Source: Henckelia pumila
Taxonomy: Eukaryota; Streptophyta; Magnoliopsida; Lamiales; Gesneriaceae
Length of the DNA: 64,000 bases
NCBI RefSeq assembly: GCF_033568475.1
Contig: NC_133121.1
Location: 6,510,001-6,574,000, forward strand
Direction of reading: 5' to 3'
In this document: positions 42,960 to 56,890 of the stretch, in pieces
Layout of the letters: every line of letters begins with the position of its first letter
How positions within the stretch are numbered: the stretch's first letter is position 1
Notes under the pieces: model-generated
What the model saw: only the letters and a program-made list of their open reading frames with translations
Told to the model about the DNA's origin: nothing
Databases searched by the model: none
Program-made: the position numbers and the translations under genes

Positions 42960-43213
42960 AGATGTTATTTATAGATGTTGGCAACATTCGACACAACATG
43001 CTACGGAAATATTTATGCACAACCACAAACCAACATAAAAATGTTCAAAAATAATTATGCACAAGTACGTGTGCTGTACCTCAGGACAAAAATATTTATT
43101 AGAAAATTGTAAGTCATTTTACAAAACCCTAATACCAGCGAATGACATTAAAACGCAATTTTCTCTAAAACAAGTGAGAAAACAAAATAGGTAAAACAAC
43201 TCCCTAACAATCT

Positions 43214-43789
43214 AGGGCATCGTTTGGTTTGAGTGATAGGATAAGTAATATAATGTAAATTAAAAATAAATAATAAATAATAGTTAATACATTGTTTGAT
43301 TTGATTGATAGATTATAATTTATTTGATTTAATTGAGATAAAAATAATAATCAATAGATGGATAAGGGAGTGTTTGCAATAGATTATGATTTTGTAGAAG
43401 TGATTAATTTATAGATTATAAAAAAATTAAGAAAAATCAAAAGTTGATGGTGTTTGGAAACAAATGTGAAAAGCTAAAAATCAAAGTTTGGTAGTGTTTG
43501 ATAAATAAGTGATTAAAGTTATTTTAACAATGATCTTCTTATTAAAATCACTTTTGGAGAATCATAATCACCACATGACTAGCTTTTGGATTTCAATTAA
43601 GTTAAGCATAAGCTAACACACAATCTAGGTTTAAAAAACACACAAAAATGATTTTTTTAAGTCAAAAGCTAACAATCACTTTTTTTTAGTGATTGCAAAC
43701 ACTCCCTAAATAATATGACGAGAATAACGCGAAATTGAATAGAATAAGTTATGCATAGATTAATAATACACCAAACCAAACAATGCCTT
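43214..43789. mobile_element. MITE with a second MITE nested inside (unit 1)
   Basis: Outer ends AGGGCATCGTTTGGTTTG and CAAACCAAACAATGCCTT are inverted copies with two mismatches. The inner element occupies 43,366-43,706. Confidence 0.65.
43366..43706. mobile_element. Harbinger-type MITE nested in another MITE (341 bp, unit 1)
   Basis: It has the same ends as 6284-6522 (GGGAGTGTTTGCAA and TTGCAAACACTCCC) and TAA on both sides (43,363-43,365 and 43,707-43,709). Confidence 0.8.
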
Positions 43790-44579
43790 CACGAGAGCTA
43801 AAAAATCTTTGATCACCAATCTTTACTTTCTCTTCGATGCTTCAAGGGAACTAGGGGAATTACCTGACTGTAGAAAAGTGCTTCATCTTCCTTTGAATGT
43901 ATTTCATAGTTCTCTCAATTCTGTCGCTAAAGCTCTCTGTTTCTCGATCTCTTCTTCTCTTTTGTAAGCGTGATATTCCTCTATCCAAATCTCTTGATCT
44001 TATTTCCTTTTTAAAACTTGAATGGATTCCTGAAAAGATAAAGGAAACATAATTAATTTAGTGGATAGATAAACAAGAAATAATATCACTTATCAAGATT
44101 TTTTTTTTAAAACCATCACTTATCAAGATTAGACAATTTAAACATGGTATATGAAATATAATAAGATATATAAAATATATGCAATAATCCAAGAAAAAAA
44201 AAGACTAAAATAAATCTTTTAGAATTTTGAAAAAATATTAAAAAATAAATATTTCCTTCAATCTTCTCATTTTTGTCTTTCTAAACATATGTAAAAAGTT
44301 CAATACAAACTACAACTCCCCCTGAATCCCAAATCTCCTACTGGATTTGAGAACTCATTCTCCCCCTCAATTGAAGCATATGTGTTATCAAGGATGTTGC
44401 CAACACTTCCTCACAACACTTAAGCTCAACATTACCATAACAGAGAAAACTTATAACAAATCAGTGCATATAAATAAACTAACATCATAAATGATTTTTA
44501 GAATAAATCTCATAACATATCAGAGCAAAAGGAGGAAAAAAAAATAATAGGGTTCGAGAGAATTAAAAACCAAAAATAA

Positions 44580-44843
44580 CTAAAACTGATTGCTCTCAGA
44601 TGAGCCATTTGCTTCAGACCCATTTGCTTCAGAACCAACTTCACCAAATTCTTCTCCCCCTTTTTGTCCAGAAGAGGTTCCAACATCAAGTAGAATTCTG
44701 TGTTGAACCAGTAAGGCTTCATAGTAAACAATGTTTGCCTTGGCCTGTATGATCTTCTGTTCAGCATGCAGCATCTGTGCTTGGATAGAGACAGAGTCCA
44801 GGTGGAGAATGGAAGTGGGTGGCACTGATGTGATACTGATGGA
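44580..44843 (-). pseudogene. Coding tail of the SIRE-like element, cut at the array junction
   Basis: Minus-strand translation includes ILHLDSVSIQAQMLHAEQK and NIVYYEALLVQHRILLDVG, then a Gly/Glu/Ser-rich tail to a stop at 44,580. I cannot name the domain. It lies before purine tracts, where SIRE-type elements carry an extra or C-terminal coding region. The apparent start at 44,867 belongs to the next unit, so the true 5' side is missing. Confidence 0.4.
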
Positions 44844-46142
44844 GTTGGTTTTGAATAAAAATAACAAATTAAAAATAATGTGAGAATTTAATAAATGAAA
44901 AGAGAAAATAATTAAAAGAGAAATTCAAATATTTTACCAAACTTTGATTCAAGGAATTTCTGTATTGCAATTATATCACTGGTCATCGGCTAACAAATAA
45001 TTTATTCATGCAGTTCTAGCAATTAACCTTAAAATCATAGGGATAACCACTAAGATTTTTGTGTTCTCCTATATTAATTAACCAAACCCAGCATCCAGTC
45101 AAAACTTATCAATAACCAACTGGGCACCATAGCGTTCCATATTGATTAAAAATAACTTTTCGATTTGTGAAAACAGTTAATCCTAAAATCTAACAATCGA
45201 GATAGCTGCAATTGTTAAATCTAGTTTCGTTGATTTATTTAGATCAAACATGCTATGATAGCACAACACATCTAATATATCGCTGCTCAAGTACCAATCA
45301 TTCATGACAATTACGGATAACTGAATTCATGGATAGCATTCAAAAGACGTAAAATCAATTAATTTGTCAGATTAATCGACTCACAAATTTCATGAAATAA
45401 ATCATAAATTAACAAATACTAGAAACAAGCAAGAACTTCAATTTAAACTCAAAACCTCACGGTGATAAATTGAAATACAAAAAAATATTCCTTGAATCAG
45501 AAATAAAAACTTAGCCAAGCATAGTTGTCTTCATAATTCCCTAAAAAAAATAAAAGATTAAACCTATAAATTATGAAGAAGAAAAGAAGAGGAAAATATT
45601 CACTGTCTTTTGCCGTCTCAATCGTGCAGATGCAGAAATCTGTAGAGAGCTCTCTCAATCCTTAAAACTAACGTCTAAAACTAAGAAAAAAGAAAAAAAA
45701 TAAAATCTCAAAAATTCAAAAAGAGATAAAGCCTAACTAAAAAGATAATGTAAAGATATTATTTTTAAATAGAAAATCTCCAACTATCTTTATTTACTTA
45801 AAAATCTTCACTTCAAAATTCTTTCATAAATTAAATACCATATTTATAATTCCTAAAATATGGTATTTTCTTCTCAAATTCTGAAATATTCAATGTAAAA
45901 ATGTAGTAACACAGCGCGCCCACGCCTTGCTCCAGAACCTCTTCTGATTTGCTCAATTCCTCCAAATTTCTCTTGGAAGCTCCAAATGTGATAGAATTCA
46001 ACTCTTTTAGCCAAAGTTTTGTCTAAGATCATCAAAATTCCTCCAACTACAAAACACAACAAAAAATGCACCAATTAACATATGCAAAATACAAAAACCC
46101 GAGAAATATGATATTGAAAATATAAATATTATGAACCTATCA
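44844..46142 (-). mobile_element. Athila-like LTR, truncated at the junction (unit 2)
   Basis: It corresponds to 32,799-34,097. The first 153 bp of the unit 1 LTR, including the poly-G run, are absent. Confidence 0.65.
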
Positions 46143-47007
46143 AAATCTCCCACACCTAAACAATGCTTGTCCTCAAGTATATAATAGTTCAATCCATCAT
46201 CCCAACTCATCATCCTCCTTTATCTTCCTCAACCAATCCCATACAAATATTCATGCATCTCATGCATCAAAACAAGTCAAAAGAATAAATTCTCACACCA
46301 ACATCATAGACAATCAACTCAATCAATTGTATTGAAATTAAAATGCATAAGGTCCAACAACTCCTCACGGGATTCACCCATTGCACTCAACAAAAATATT
46401 TTTGGTGTATATATATATCAAAGAAAACGCTCATGTAAAAACAATAGAAGATTTTTAACCATAATCTTGCAAATATATCACGTCTTTCCCACCAAATAAA
46501 TTAATTAAAATGCATGATCAAAGAGCATAAAGATGGTTGTAACGGGGCTATGGGAAAGGTGGGATAAAAGGATAAAATAGCTAATAGAATTAAAATGATC
46601 ATATCAATCCTTCCACAGACACCAATCCACCCAATTATTCATCTGCAGTCCATAAAAATCTTAACATCCAATAAACTCATTCATCACTCTTCATTTTTTT
46701 TTCATTCTCTTCTCTTTTCCTTTTGACTCTCTTCTTTTTAGTTCCCGTATTTTTTCTTTCTTTTTTCATTTTTTCAGCATTTTTTTTTCGGGAATTTGAA
46801 ATGTAGAAAAGAGAATTATAAGACTCGGAGCATGATTAACTAAGTCTCCATATTTTTTTACAGATTTTGCTTCAAATAGTATCCTATGTGAAAAGTTTAC
46901 ATGATTTTTCAATTCAAGGTTAAAAAATGGGATAATCAATAAAGAAAGGATTTTCATGGCTTGTAGTGTGGGAATTTTTCAAAGAAAATGATACAAAAAT
47001 GATTTTT
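46143..47007 (-). mobile_element. 3' internal region of the Athila-like element (unit 2)
   Basis: Copy of 34,098-34,960, including the hairpin and purine tract at 46,144-46,180. It has one extra TA. Confidence 0.5.
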
Positions 47008-47018
47008 TTTTTTTCAGA

Positions 47019-47931
47019 GGGGATGAGTGTCAGAAGTATCTAGGATGCGAAAGCAACCACCACGGGGAACCGCTCGCCAACGCCATAATGCGAAAGCCCA
47101 AGGTCTGATCTATTTTGGTTTTCGATTTGGGTTTTACATGTTTTCTTGTCCCAGTTTTATTTTGATTTGAAACCTGCTTCTACTGCTCGAGTTCGCCACA
47201 GGTCACTGTGGAGTCCTTCGAAAATGATGTGGTTGTAGATGAAGAAAGCGAGAAATCTCTCGAGGAAAATTTGGTATACAATCCCTCCGACATTGAGGGG
47301 CTCGAGGATTTACGGGAAATCATGATAAGGAGCAAGAAAATACCAGAAGCTATTGGGATTCTCGATAAGTTGATAGGACTTGAGCCTGAGGATATGGAGT
47401 GGCGTAGGCTGAAAGCCCATATTAACGCACAAAGTGGGGAGACTGAATTGGCCAAGAATGGATTCACAGAAGTATTGAAGAAGGACCCTTTTTTGTGTGG
47501 AAGATTATCACGGGCTGGTCACCGTGGTAGCGCGCGAGGAGTCGGGCGAGGACTTGGAGAATATTAATGAGAGAGTTGAGGAGGCAATGAAGGTGTGCCA
47601 AAGGGAGAACAAAATGAGTTATATGAGAAATTTTAAGATGTTGCTCAAATAGATTCGGCTGCTTGAAGGGCGATATGACACCACGTTGAAGGTTTACCAG
47701 GAGTTAGTGGAGGAGGAGCCCAAGGATTTTAGGCCCTACTTATATCAAGGAATAATTTTTACACTGTTGCAGAACACCGACGAGGAAGAGAAGAATTTCG
47801 AGGCTTACAGAAGAAGATTGGTTCCACAAAGGCACCCTTATGCTAGTTATTTTGAGGATATTGTCACCGACACCATGATTTTCGCTGGGAAGATGGAGAA
47901 TGGGAATGAGGGAGAAATTACTGAGAGTTAA
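47019..47931 (+). pseudogene. Plastid TPR protein pseudogene (unit 2)
   Basis: Same sequence as unit 1, with the same T-run frameshift (47,489-47,494) and the same TAG (47,650-47,652). The lesions predate the array. Confidence 0.75.
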
Positions 47932-48537
47932 TAATGTAGCAGTACAACAGTTGCTTGTGGAGGTATTCTTGATTTAGTGATTGTGGTACAGTGAGGTTTT
48001 GTGCCAATTTTAACCCATTTTCTATTGATGCTAGTCAGTTTTATGGTCTTATCATTTTGATCGGTTTTAGTTAGAGAGGACTCTGGATTGTGTATTTTGT
48101 ATGATTCAGTGATTGATAGGTAGGACTTGGTTTCGTGGCTGAAAGGGTTATTATATGCAGTTTTGAAGTTCAAAGTTCTTAAAACAATGCCTTTGAGATG
48201 GTTGATCTTGTAAATGAAAAGAAACACTAATGGCATGCATGGTATGTTTTCTCATAAGGTGATAAGTTATGATTAACATACTAGTTCTTTATCATAAGGT
48301 GTTACTTGTGTTATTTGGCGTCAAATGAATACGTTTATAATTTGAAGTCACTTACCGTTAAATGATATGGAAGTACTCAGTAGTCATTTCATCTGGTGTA
48401 AATCACTTATGTATATATAAAAAAAACATTTGCTGACTATCGATGTATAAGTTGAGTTATCTAACTGTTGATGGGTGAGCATTTTATTTAACCACATCAT
48501 CTGAAGCTGCAAATGGTTTAAATTATTTGCACCATAG

Positions 48538-49422
48538 GAGCATGTCAAATATGTGGACCATATGGCTTTTGAACAGGCACTTTTCATTCATGTTATTGCA
48601 GTAGCATCACCTTCTGTTGTGCGGTAAACCTCCTTCACTTGTTATTCCCATGCATTTTAAATTTTCCTTCTTGCCTATCTAGTTAAAAATATTATATCTA
48701 ACTTCTCGAGGTGTTGTACCATTTAGAAACATGTTTGATGATCTGAACCGCTATTCATTGAGATTACTTCCCCCCTCCCCCAGGAAATTAATGGTATCTG
48801 TTTTTTCCCACTGAAAATACCTCTAATTGTGGGTTGTTTGATCTTTGCACTTTACCCTTCATTTGTGGTTCATGACTTCATTCATTTAATTTATAATGCT
48901 TTTGCTTTTTCGTTCTCCAACAGTGCTTGGCTTAGTGTATTTCCAGAATCACCACGGTGGGATAATGTTGTTGCTTGAATTGGGGAAAAAACTGAAGTAG
49001 CGGCTAACAAATTGGGGTTTAGGAATGTGTACTTCCCAGCAAATCCTGGTCTTGAAGGGTAAGCTCCATTCTGTTAGATTATTTTCGAAAATTATGTGCC
49101 TTAGCTCATTCTATTTGAACTGACATGTCTATTTTATGACTCAGACTCGGATGACAATAACAATTACTATTAGAATGACTTAATTTTTTTTTATAATAAC
49201 AGCATTTACTGCATACACTCCATTTTTACATTACCACCCATTGAAATTATGTCAAATTTTAGTATTATTTTCTTGAAATCCTATGTTTTATAACTTGTAT
49301 TGATTGCATCAGAACTCAGAGAAATGGTAGTGTAAGCAATATTGTTGGATTATCTGTAAACCATGCAGCTTGAGCATGTAGATTTGTTTTTCTCAGGTGG
49401 ATTATCTTTACGAATTCATAAG
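48538..49422 (+). pseudogene. UROS: Uroporphyrinogen-III synthase exon remnants (unit 2)
   Basis: Blocks at 48,538-48,623 and 48,924-49,058, and a possible third from 49,397. The same TGA occurs at 48,976-48,978. Confidence 0.75.
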
Positions 49423-50600
49423 ATCAAGAAACTCCATGAATAAGAGAATGTTTGAATATTTTGTTGATAACTGTTGCAGAGGAACCAATGTACACTTGGG
49501 TAATTTTATCAAGGCAGATGATGTTTTATTTGATATATATTAAACCATCCGCACGACAAAAAAATCAGTGTGTATTTTATTTACGGATTAAAAAAAAGAT
49601 AATAGTGTATAGTCTTATTTCCTACAGGGTAAATATTTGATATTTATGTGCAACTCTTATGCCAGTGGGATTTTCTTCTGAGTTTAAATTACTTTTCAAG
49701 CCATAATTATATTTTTATTCGATCTTCTTGAAGGGAAGGACACTCGATATGCTAATACTACCATTGGATTATAAAATTCTAGAAAGTTGCATTAAATAGA
49801 ATATTCACTCTAACTTTTTTAATTTTTGTTGGTAGTGAGACGCCATTGACGAACACAAAGGATGAGATGAAGAAGGAGAAGAAGAGAAAAAGTACAATCA
49901 CTACACACAAAGATTTCATTATGATCATATATTTTTCTTTTCTTTTTCTTGTTATATTTCTTGGAAAATTTATGATAGATATGCATTGTTATATATGAGT
50001 GTGATTTAGTTGTTTATAGAATGTTATTAATGGGCCCTTTTAATTTCCATTGATGGATCACATATGGTGCCATATTTCCAAGATTAATTACCAAGAATTC
50101 AGCAGCATAATAGTAGTGAAATGTATTTTATTTAAAATTTCAAAAATATATGATAAGAAAATAAACAAAACTGCTCGTTTTTTTATGAGGGTGAAACACA
50201 AATTTATGTTATTTTCTTGGCAGTAAATGAAATTTGTGCTGAAGATATATGTTATAAGTGGTGGTTTCTTAATTCACTGGAATTGTTTATGCATCATCTT
50301 CGTGACTTTTCTCATGTTTAACTTGATCAGTTCTGTTACCCTGACCCTTAAATTATCTGATGTAACTTAAAATTTCTCGTTTTTAACATCGAAAAGGGAG
50401 TTTCAGTACATTGACTTGGTGGGATCTTGCTTTACGTTTGATGTACAAATTTGATGTGAAATGAGTGCAATTCGATAGCTGAGACTTTTTCATTTTCAGA
50501 ATTTTATGGGATCTTGTTTTGGTTGTGTGTGTGTTTACCGGAGATTCTTGATTTTTGTCATTGAATTTCAATCTGCTCTATTTTGCTTTTTACATTTCAG

Positions 50601-50750
50601 TTTGCGGAATCCATCAGAACCAATATTACAGCCAAGCTCAATTTGATGAAGTTAGAAGTGAATGGAGCGAATTCGTCTACTCCTATTAAGGTTCCTAAAC
50701 TGGCTGTGCACGTTGGGATAAATATTAGTTTTGTCTTTGTGGATTATTAG
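50601..50750 (+). pseudogene. Unidentified exon-like fragment (unit 2)
   Basis: Copy of 38,554-38,703. Confidence 0.35.
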
Positions 50751-50886
50751 ATATACTTGTTAGACCACTTTTAGTTTTGTGTAAATACTCGTGGATTCGT
50801 GGATGAATAATTGTGGATTGGTTGATATACTTGTGGATTGATGGATGTTGGTATTTATTGTATCTAATTAAAATTTTTAAAATTTT

Positions 50887-51454
50887 GATGTAGTGAAACA
50901 TATGTTTTTACTTCGCTATTTGATTAAACCAGTGTGTTAGTAGTCAACAATTACTTCATCATTAAAACTAAATGGTGAAGTAGAACATAATTAATTACTT
51001 CACTACAATACATAACATGTGAATTCAAATAGAACATTTACATCATCAATCAATGCAAATGCCAAAGTCATATATGATCTATTACTTCGTTACTTAATGA
51101 AACTTTTGAAGTTAAATACATGCTTTTACTTCACCACAATACGTAACCTGAGAAGTTACATAGAACATTTACTTCATCAGTCAACATAAATGTCGAAGTC
51201 ATATATATTCTATTACTTCGGCACTTAATGAAACCGCTGAAGTAAAATATATGCTTTTACTTCGAAACCGGTCCAATCCTGAACCGGTTTTGACTCTGTG
51301 AACCAACCAAAGACTTCGGTAATTTCCTTGCCAAGACTTCGGTTATTAAGCGAAGTAAAATAGTACCCTATTACTTCACGTGCATCTACTTCGATACTTA
51401 TCTATCTACAACTTCAGTTAATATGCGAAATAAAATACGGAAATTCTACTAGTG
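50887..51454 (-). mobile_element. CACTA terminus (unit 2)
   Basis: Copy of 38,840-39,407. The terminal CACTAG ends at 51,454. Confidence 0.7.
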
Positions 51455-52192
51455 TCTCGTATATATGGTAGCTGGAGTGAAACAATGTCTTTACGACCCC
51501 TATTTTAGTAAAGGTGAAAATAGAAATTTTACGACCTCTTTCTTGTGGGGTACTTAAAGCATTAGAAAATCATTTAAGCTATTTTTAGATTTGTTTTAGT
51601 TCATATTTTCTTTCTGTTTTTACGCAATATTTTGATTTTTACTGTGTTTCAAATATGTTTTTACGCGATTTGGATGGATATATATTTTTTCCTCTTTTAA
51701 TTTTTGTAAGTATATATCTATGTGCCAAATTCTACCATACCTCCAGTGATGAACAATTTCAACCTATTGTACATTTTTAGGTAAAATCGTGTTACATTTA
51801 ATATATGTTGGTTAAGGTATATTTAGGGACTAGGGAGTATCCACAATCATTAAAAAAAAAAAAGAAGTGACTTTGGCTTAAAAAAGTCAGTTTTCAGTAA
51901 TTTTTTAACCCAAATTTTGGGTTAGTTTTTGCTTAATTTAATTGAAATGTAAAAGTTGTTGGATGTTTGATTTTGCTTCTGCATAATTGCTTATGGTAAA
52001 ATTTTAGTATTAAAATAACTTATTTATCAAATACTACACACTTCATATTCATACTCTAAAAATTTAATCTTTACCCAAATTATTGAACAACATAATAATT
52101 AAAAATACATGATGAAATTCAAGTAAACATAAATATATAGTTATTAAACTCATGTGAAATATTATGGATGTATTAAATTTGAGTGAGTCTTT

Positions 52193-52357
52193 ATTCAAAT
52201 GGTATCACGGATTTATCCGTGAGATGAGTATCTCATTCTCATATTTACAATAAAATGTATTTTCTCATAAAAAAAATAACACTTTATGGTAACCCAAATG
52301 AGATATCCGTTTAACAAAATTAACCCGTGAGATTGTCTCATATGAATTTTTGTGTTT
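52193..52357. repeat. GTGAGAC-family short repeat (unit 2)
   Basis: Copy of 40,146-40,310. Confidence 0.5.
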
Positions 52358-53391
52358 AAATTTAAGCCAAGCCAGAATGACATAGCAAGATAATATTTCA
52401 AACTGTCCTGGTCAAGATCAAAAGAAATTAATATATATATATATGGAGTGTTATAATTCATTCAACTATTCATTATGGTATTTTTCGACGGACGACGACG
52501 ACAAAATTACCTTTCACGAAATTGATAGTTCCTAATATTTGAATAAATGGGGGTTGGATTATAATATCTGCCACAAAAAAAGTTAATAATCTATGCATAT
52601 AGTTTTGAAAAGAAAAGCATCACATCCTGAATATAGTGAATGATGCGGTCGCTAGTAACGACAATAATAATATGTTAAAAACTTCCAATATATGCATGGA
52701 TCACTTCCAATATATGCATGGATCATATCTACGGATAAAATTTTATTCATAATTATTTATGAGATGTAAATAACATCTTTTCAAATAGAATTTCATATAC
52801 ATAATTATTTAGGAAAAATAATTTTTTTGGTCCATTAACTTATCCATGTTTTGGTTTTGATCCATTAACTTTTTCGATGTAGGTTTTGGTACACTAACTT
52901 TGCATTTTCAATGTTTTTTGGTCCAACTGCATACGTGTCAACTTCTGATTGGTCCAAAATGATGATGTGGTATGATTCCAAGAATGTTTTGGTATGAAAA
53001 TTAATTAGAATGAGTAGTTAGACAACATATTTATTTATAGATATATCAGATATTAAATTTTTTTTGTATGCATTGCTTCGAAATACAAATTACGACACTT
53101 TTGATTTTTACCCAAATTATTAAACATAATAATTTTAAAAAAAAACATGATGAAATTCAAGTAAACATAAATATATATAGTTATAAATACATGTGAAATA
53201 TTAAGTTTTTTTTAATAATAATTTATTTTTAAAAAAATCAAAATTAATTTGATTTCACGAGTATTTCAAAAATACATCAAAATGTTGTTATTGACAACCG
53301 CCCTGTAAAAAAATTTGCACGGTCCGCACATGCTGTCAGTGCCCCGCCACGGTTCGGTCGATGTCAAAACATTGTTATAAGAAACCGCCCT

Positions 53392-54322
53392 GTAAATAAA
53401 TTTTTTAAAATTTATTTATTTATTATAATTTTAAAATAAATTATCTATTATTATATTTTTTAGTTTTAATATTTATTTTTCGTTATACTAATTTTTATAT
53501 CCGCGTACAGACATGGGCTGCGTTTACTTTAAATGATGGAATTGAACAAGGATAGATTAAAGTATGATTATTAAGATAATTTGATAGGATATAGAGTGGT
53601 TATGGATAAATAATAATATGTTTAGTTGGATGGATTATACTAAAAATCATTTGTGAATCCTATCATTAACCGGCCGAGAGATTTATACTCATTTTCAATT
53701 TTGCAAGTAAACATAGGATTAGTCGGTATTAATTATGTAATATTTCATTTATCAAGACAAGTAAACACAACCATGATATATTTGATTTAAAATTAATAAT
53801 ATGAAACTCACAAATTTATTTTATTTTATTTTATTTTATTTTTAAGAGTTGATTTTAATTATTTAAATTGAACTAAATTTTAGAATTAATTTAAATTTTC
53901 AAGGTTTTGCCTTATTAAATTTTAATATTTATGTTGTAAAATTTTTATTTTTCAACAATTGTTTATTTTATGTACAAAGTATAATTTAAATTTCTATAAT
54001 TATACTTTCAAATTTAAAGTATATATAAGTGGAGTTTTAACCACCATTGGCAACTACGTGAGCAACAGCTAATGTGATCGAAACTCTATATAAGTGAGAT
54101 TTTTATTGTGTTTAAATTTAAATTTAATTTAAAATTTAGTTTATTTTTAAAATATTAAAATCAACTCTAAAAAATAAAATCAAATCAATTAATGAGTTTC
54201 ATATTATTAATTTTAAATCAAATATATCATGTGTGTACGTGGATATAAAAATTGGTATAACAAAAAATAAATATTAAAAAGAAAAGTATATAATTAATAG
54301 ATAATTTCTTTTAAAAATTGGA
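53392..54322. repeat. Long inverted repeat with MITE at 53,515-53,771 (unit 2)
   Basis: Copy of 41,345-42,275, including the filled left arm and empty right arm. Confidence 0.7.
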
Positions 54323-55006
54323 GTAAGCATGAGATCAAGAAGCATCAATCTATAGTTTTAAAATTATTTTTTTAGTTCAGGTATTATAATTTGAGTTATT
54401 ATTTACTATAATAAATTCTTAATCATTATTTAAAAAACCAATTGACGCATATAAAATATTTTTATTTAGGACGATTATCTAATTTTCATTATTCTAAAAT
54501 TTGTCAAGTATTCAATAACTTACATATTCACAGATGGATTAAATGTATACTGGGTTCTAAACATATATAATATGATCTTTAAAATTTTCCTGATGAAAAC
54601 GCTCTTTGTACAATTTAATTTCAAGTAAAAAAATGTATATAATTTGATCAAGCCATGATTGGTGTTAGAAAATTGTACAGTATCAATCGATTAAAAATTT
54701 CTTTTTATTTTTGGTAAAAATTCAAAAACGTTATTTAAGAAATATTATCTAATATTTTAAAAAATTTATTTTGACTATTTTTTAGTGTTGGTTATTATTA
54801 AATTTATGTAAATACTCATAAATTGTTTCCCTAAACAAATAAGGGGAAAAAAATAAATTTTAAAAATAAAAATAAAAATAAAAAGTTTTATTAAATAATA
54901 TTTTAAGAATAATAGGAATAAAGCTTTTTTGACGGTTAAAAGGAATAGAGTTTACCGTGAAAAATTCTGTAAGGAATATTCGGGTACATAAAAAATTATC
55001 AAATTA

Positions 55007-56890
55007 AGATGTTATTTATAGATGTTGGCAACATTCGACACAACATGCTACGGAAATATTTATGCACAACCACAAACCAACATAAAAATGTTCAAAAATA
55101 ATTATGCACAAGTACGTGTGCTGTACCTCAGGACAAAAATATTTATTAGAAAATTGTAAGTCATTTTACAAAACCCTAATACCAGCGAATGACATTAAAA
55201 CGCAATTTTCTCTAAAACAAGTGAGAAAACAAAATAGGTAAAACAACTCCCTAACAATCTAGGGCATCGTTTGGTTTGAGTGATAGGATAAGTAATATAA
55301 TGTAAATTAAAAATAAATAATAAATAATAGTTAATACATTGTTTGATTTGATTGATAGATTATAATTTATTTGATTTAATTGAGATAAAAATAATAATCA
55401 ATAGATGGATAAGGGAGTGTTTGCAATAGATTATGATTTTGTAGAAGTGATTAATTTATAGATTATAAAAAAATTAAGAAAAATCAAAAGTTGATGGTGT
55501 TTGGAAACAAATGTGAAAAGCTAAAAATCAAAGTTTGGTAGTGTTTGATAAATAAGTGATTAAAGTTATTTTAACAATGATCTTCTTATTAAAATCACTT
55601 TTGGAGAATCATAATCACCACATGACTAGCTTTTGGATTTCAATTAAGTTAAGCATAAGCTAACACACAATCTAGGTTTAAAAAACACACAAAAATGATT
55701 TTTTTAAGTCAAAAGCTAACAATCACTTTTTTTTAGTGATTGCAAACACTCCCTAAATAATATGACGAGAATAACGCGAAATTGAATAGAATAAGTTATG
55801 CATAGATTAATAATACACCAAACCAAACAATGCCTTCACGAGAGCTAAAAAATCTTTGATCACCAATCTTTACTTTCTCTTCGATGCTTCAAGGGAACTA
55901 GGGGAATTACCTGACTGTAGAAAAGTGCTTCATCTTCCTTTGAATGTATTTCATAGTTCTCTCAATTCTGTCGCTAAAGCTCTCTGTTTCTCGATCTCTT
56001 CTTCTCTTTTGTAAGCGTGATATTCCTCTATCCAAATCTCTTGATCTTATTTCCTTTTTAAAACTTGAATGGATTCCTGAAAAGATAAAGGAAACATAAT
56101 TAATTTAGTGGATAGATAAACAAGAAATAATATCACTTATCAAGATTTTTTTTTTAAAACCATCACTTATCAAGATTAGACAATTTAAACATGGTATATG
56201 AAATATAATAAGATATATAAAATATATGCAATAATCCAAGAAAAAAAAAGACTAAAATAAATCTTTTAGAATTTTGAAAAAATATTAAAAAATAAATATT
56301 TCCTTCAATCTTCTCATTTTTGTCTTTCTAAACATATGTAAAAAGTTCAATACAAACTACAACTCCCCCTGAATCCCAAATCTCCTACTGGATTTGAGAA
56401 CTCATTCTCCCCCTCAATTGAAGCATATGTGTTATCAAGGATGTTGCCAACACTTCCTCACAACACTTAAGCTCAACATTACCATAACAGAGAAAACTTA
56501 TAACAAATCAGTGCATATAAATAAACTAACATCATAAATGATTTTTAGAATAAATCTCATAACATATCAGAGCAAAAGGAGGAAAAAAAAATAATAGGGT
56601 TCGAGAGAATTAAAAACCAAAAATAACTAAAACTGATTGCTCTCAGATGAGCCATTTGCTTCAGACCCATTTGCTTCAGAACCAACTTCACCAAATTCTT
56701 CTCCCCCTTTTTGTCCAGAAGAGGTTCCAACATCAAGTAGAATTCTGTGTTGAACCAGTAAGGCTTCATAGTAAACAATGTTTGCCTTGGCCTGTATGAT
56801 CTTCTGTTCAGCATGCAGCATCTGTGCTTGGATAGAGACAGAGTCCAGGTGGAGAATGGAAGTGGGTGGCACTGATGTGATACTGATGGA
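55007..56890 (-). mobile_element. SIRE-like copia 3' end (unit 2), with nested MITEs
   Basis: Copy of 42,960-44,843. The outer MITE is at 55,261-55,836, the inner at 55,413-55,753, and the coding tail at 56,627-56,890. Confidence 0.5.

Larger units (their letters stand above)
32799..44843. repeat. Tandem array unit 1 (12,045 bp)
   Basis: GTTGGTTTTGAATAAAAATA occurs at 32,799, 44,844 and 56,891, and the sequence between recurs in the same order. Reading through, I noticed three differences among copies: an extra TA in unit 2 near 46,410; T at 38,192 against C at 50,239 and 62,284; and an extra T in unit 3 near 63,868. The comparison was by eye, so others may exist. Confidence 0.95.
42960..44843 (-). 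mobile_element. Minus-strand SIRE-like copia 3' end: coding tail, purine tract, LTR (unit 1)
   Basis: On the minus strand an open frame ends ...LLDVGTSSGQKGGEEFGEV... at 44,580. Next come two purine tracts (TTGAGGGGGAGAATG and TTCAGGGGGAGTTG) and an LTR-like region starting TGTAGTTTG at about 44,314. GTACTTGTGCATAA and GTTGCCAACA resemble features of the plus-strand copia LTR at 31,720-32,491. The LTR is interrupted by MITEs at 43,214-43,789. The coding part is cut at the array junction. Confidence 0.5.
44844..56890. repeat. Tandem array unit 2 (12,047 bp)
   Basis: It repeats unit 1 at an offset of 12,045 bp before and 12,047 bp after a TA insertion in the TA run near 46,410. It begins inside the Athila-like LTR, one base from the poly-G edge, with no poly-G. 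Confidence 0.95.

Noticed and set aside
44580..44867. 95-residue open frame as a whole gene
   Set aside because: It crosses the array junction; its first residues belong to the next unit, so the start is accidental.
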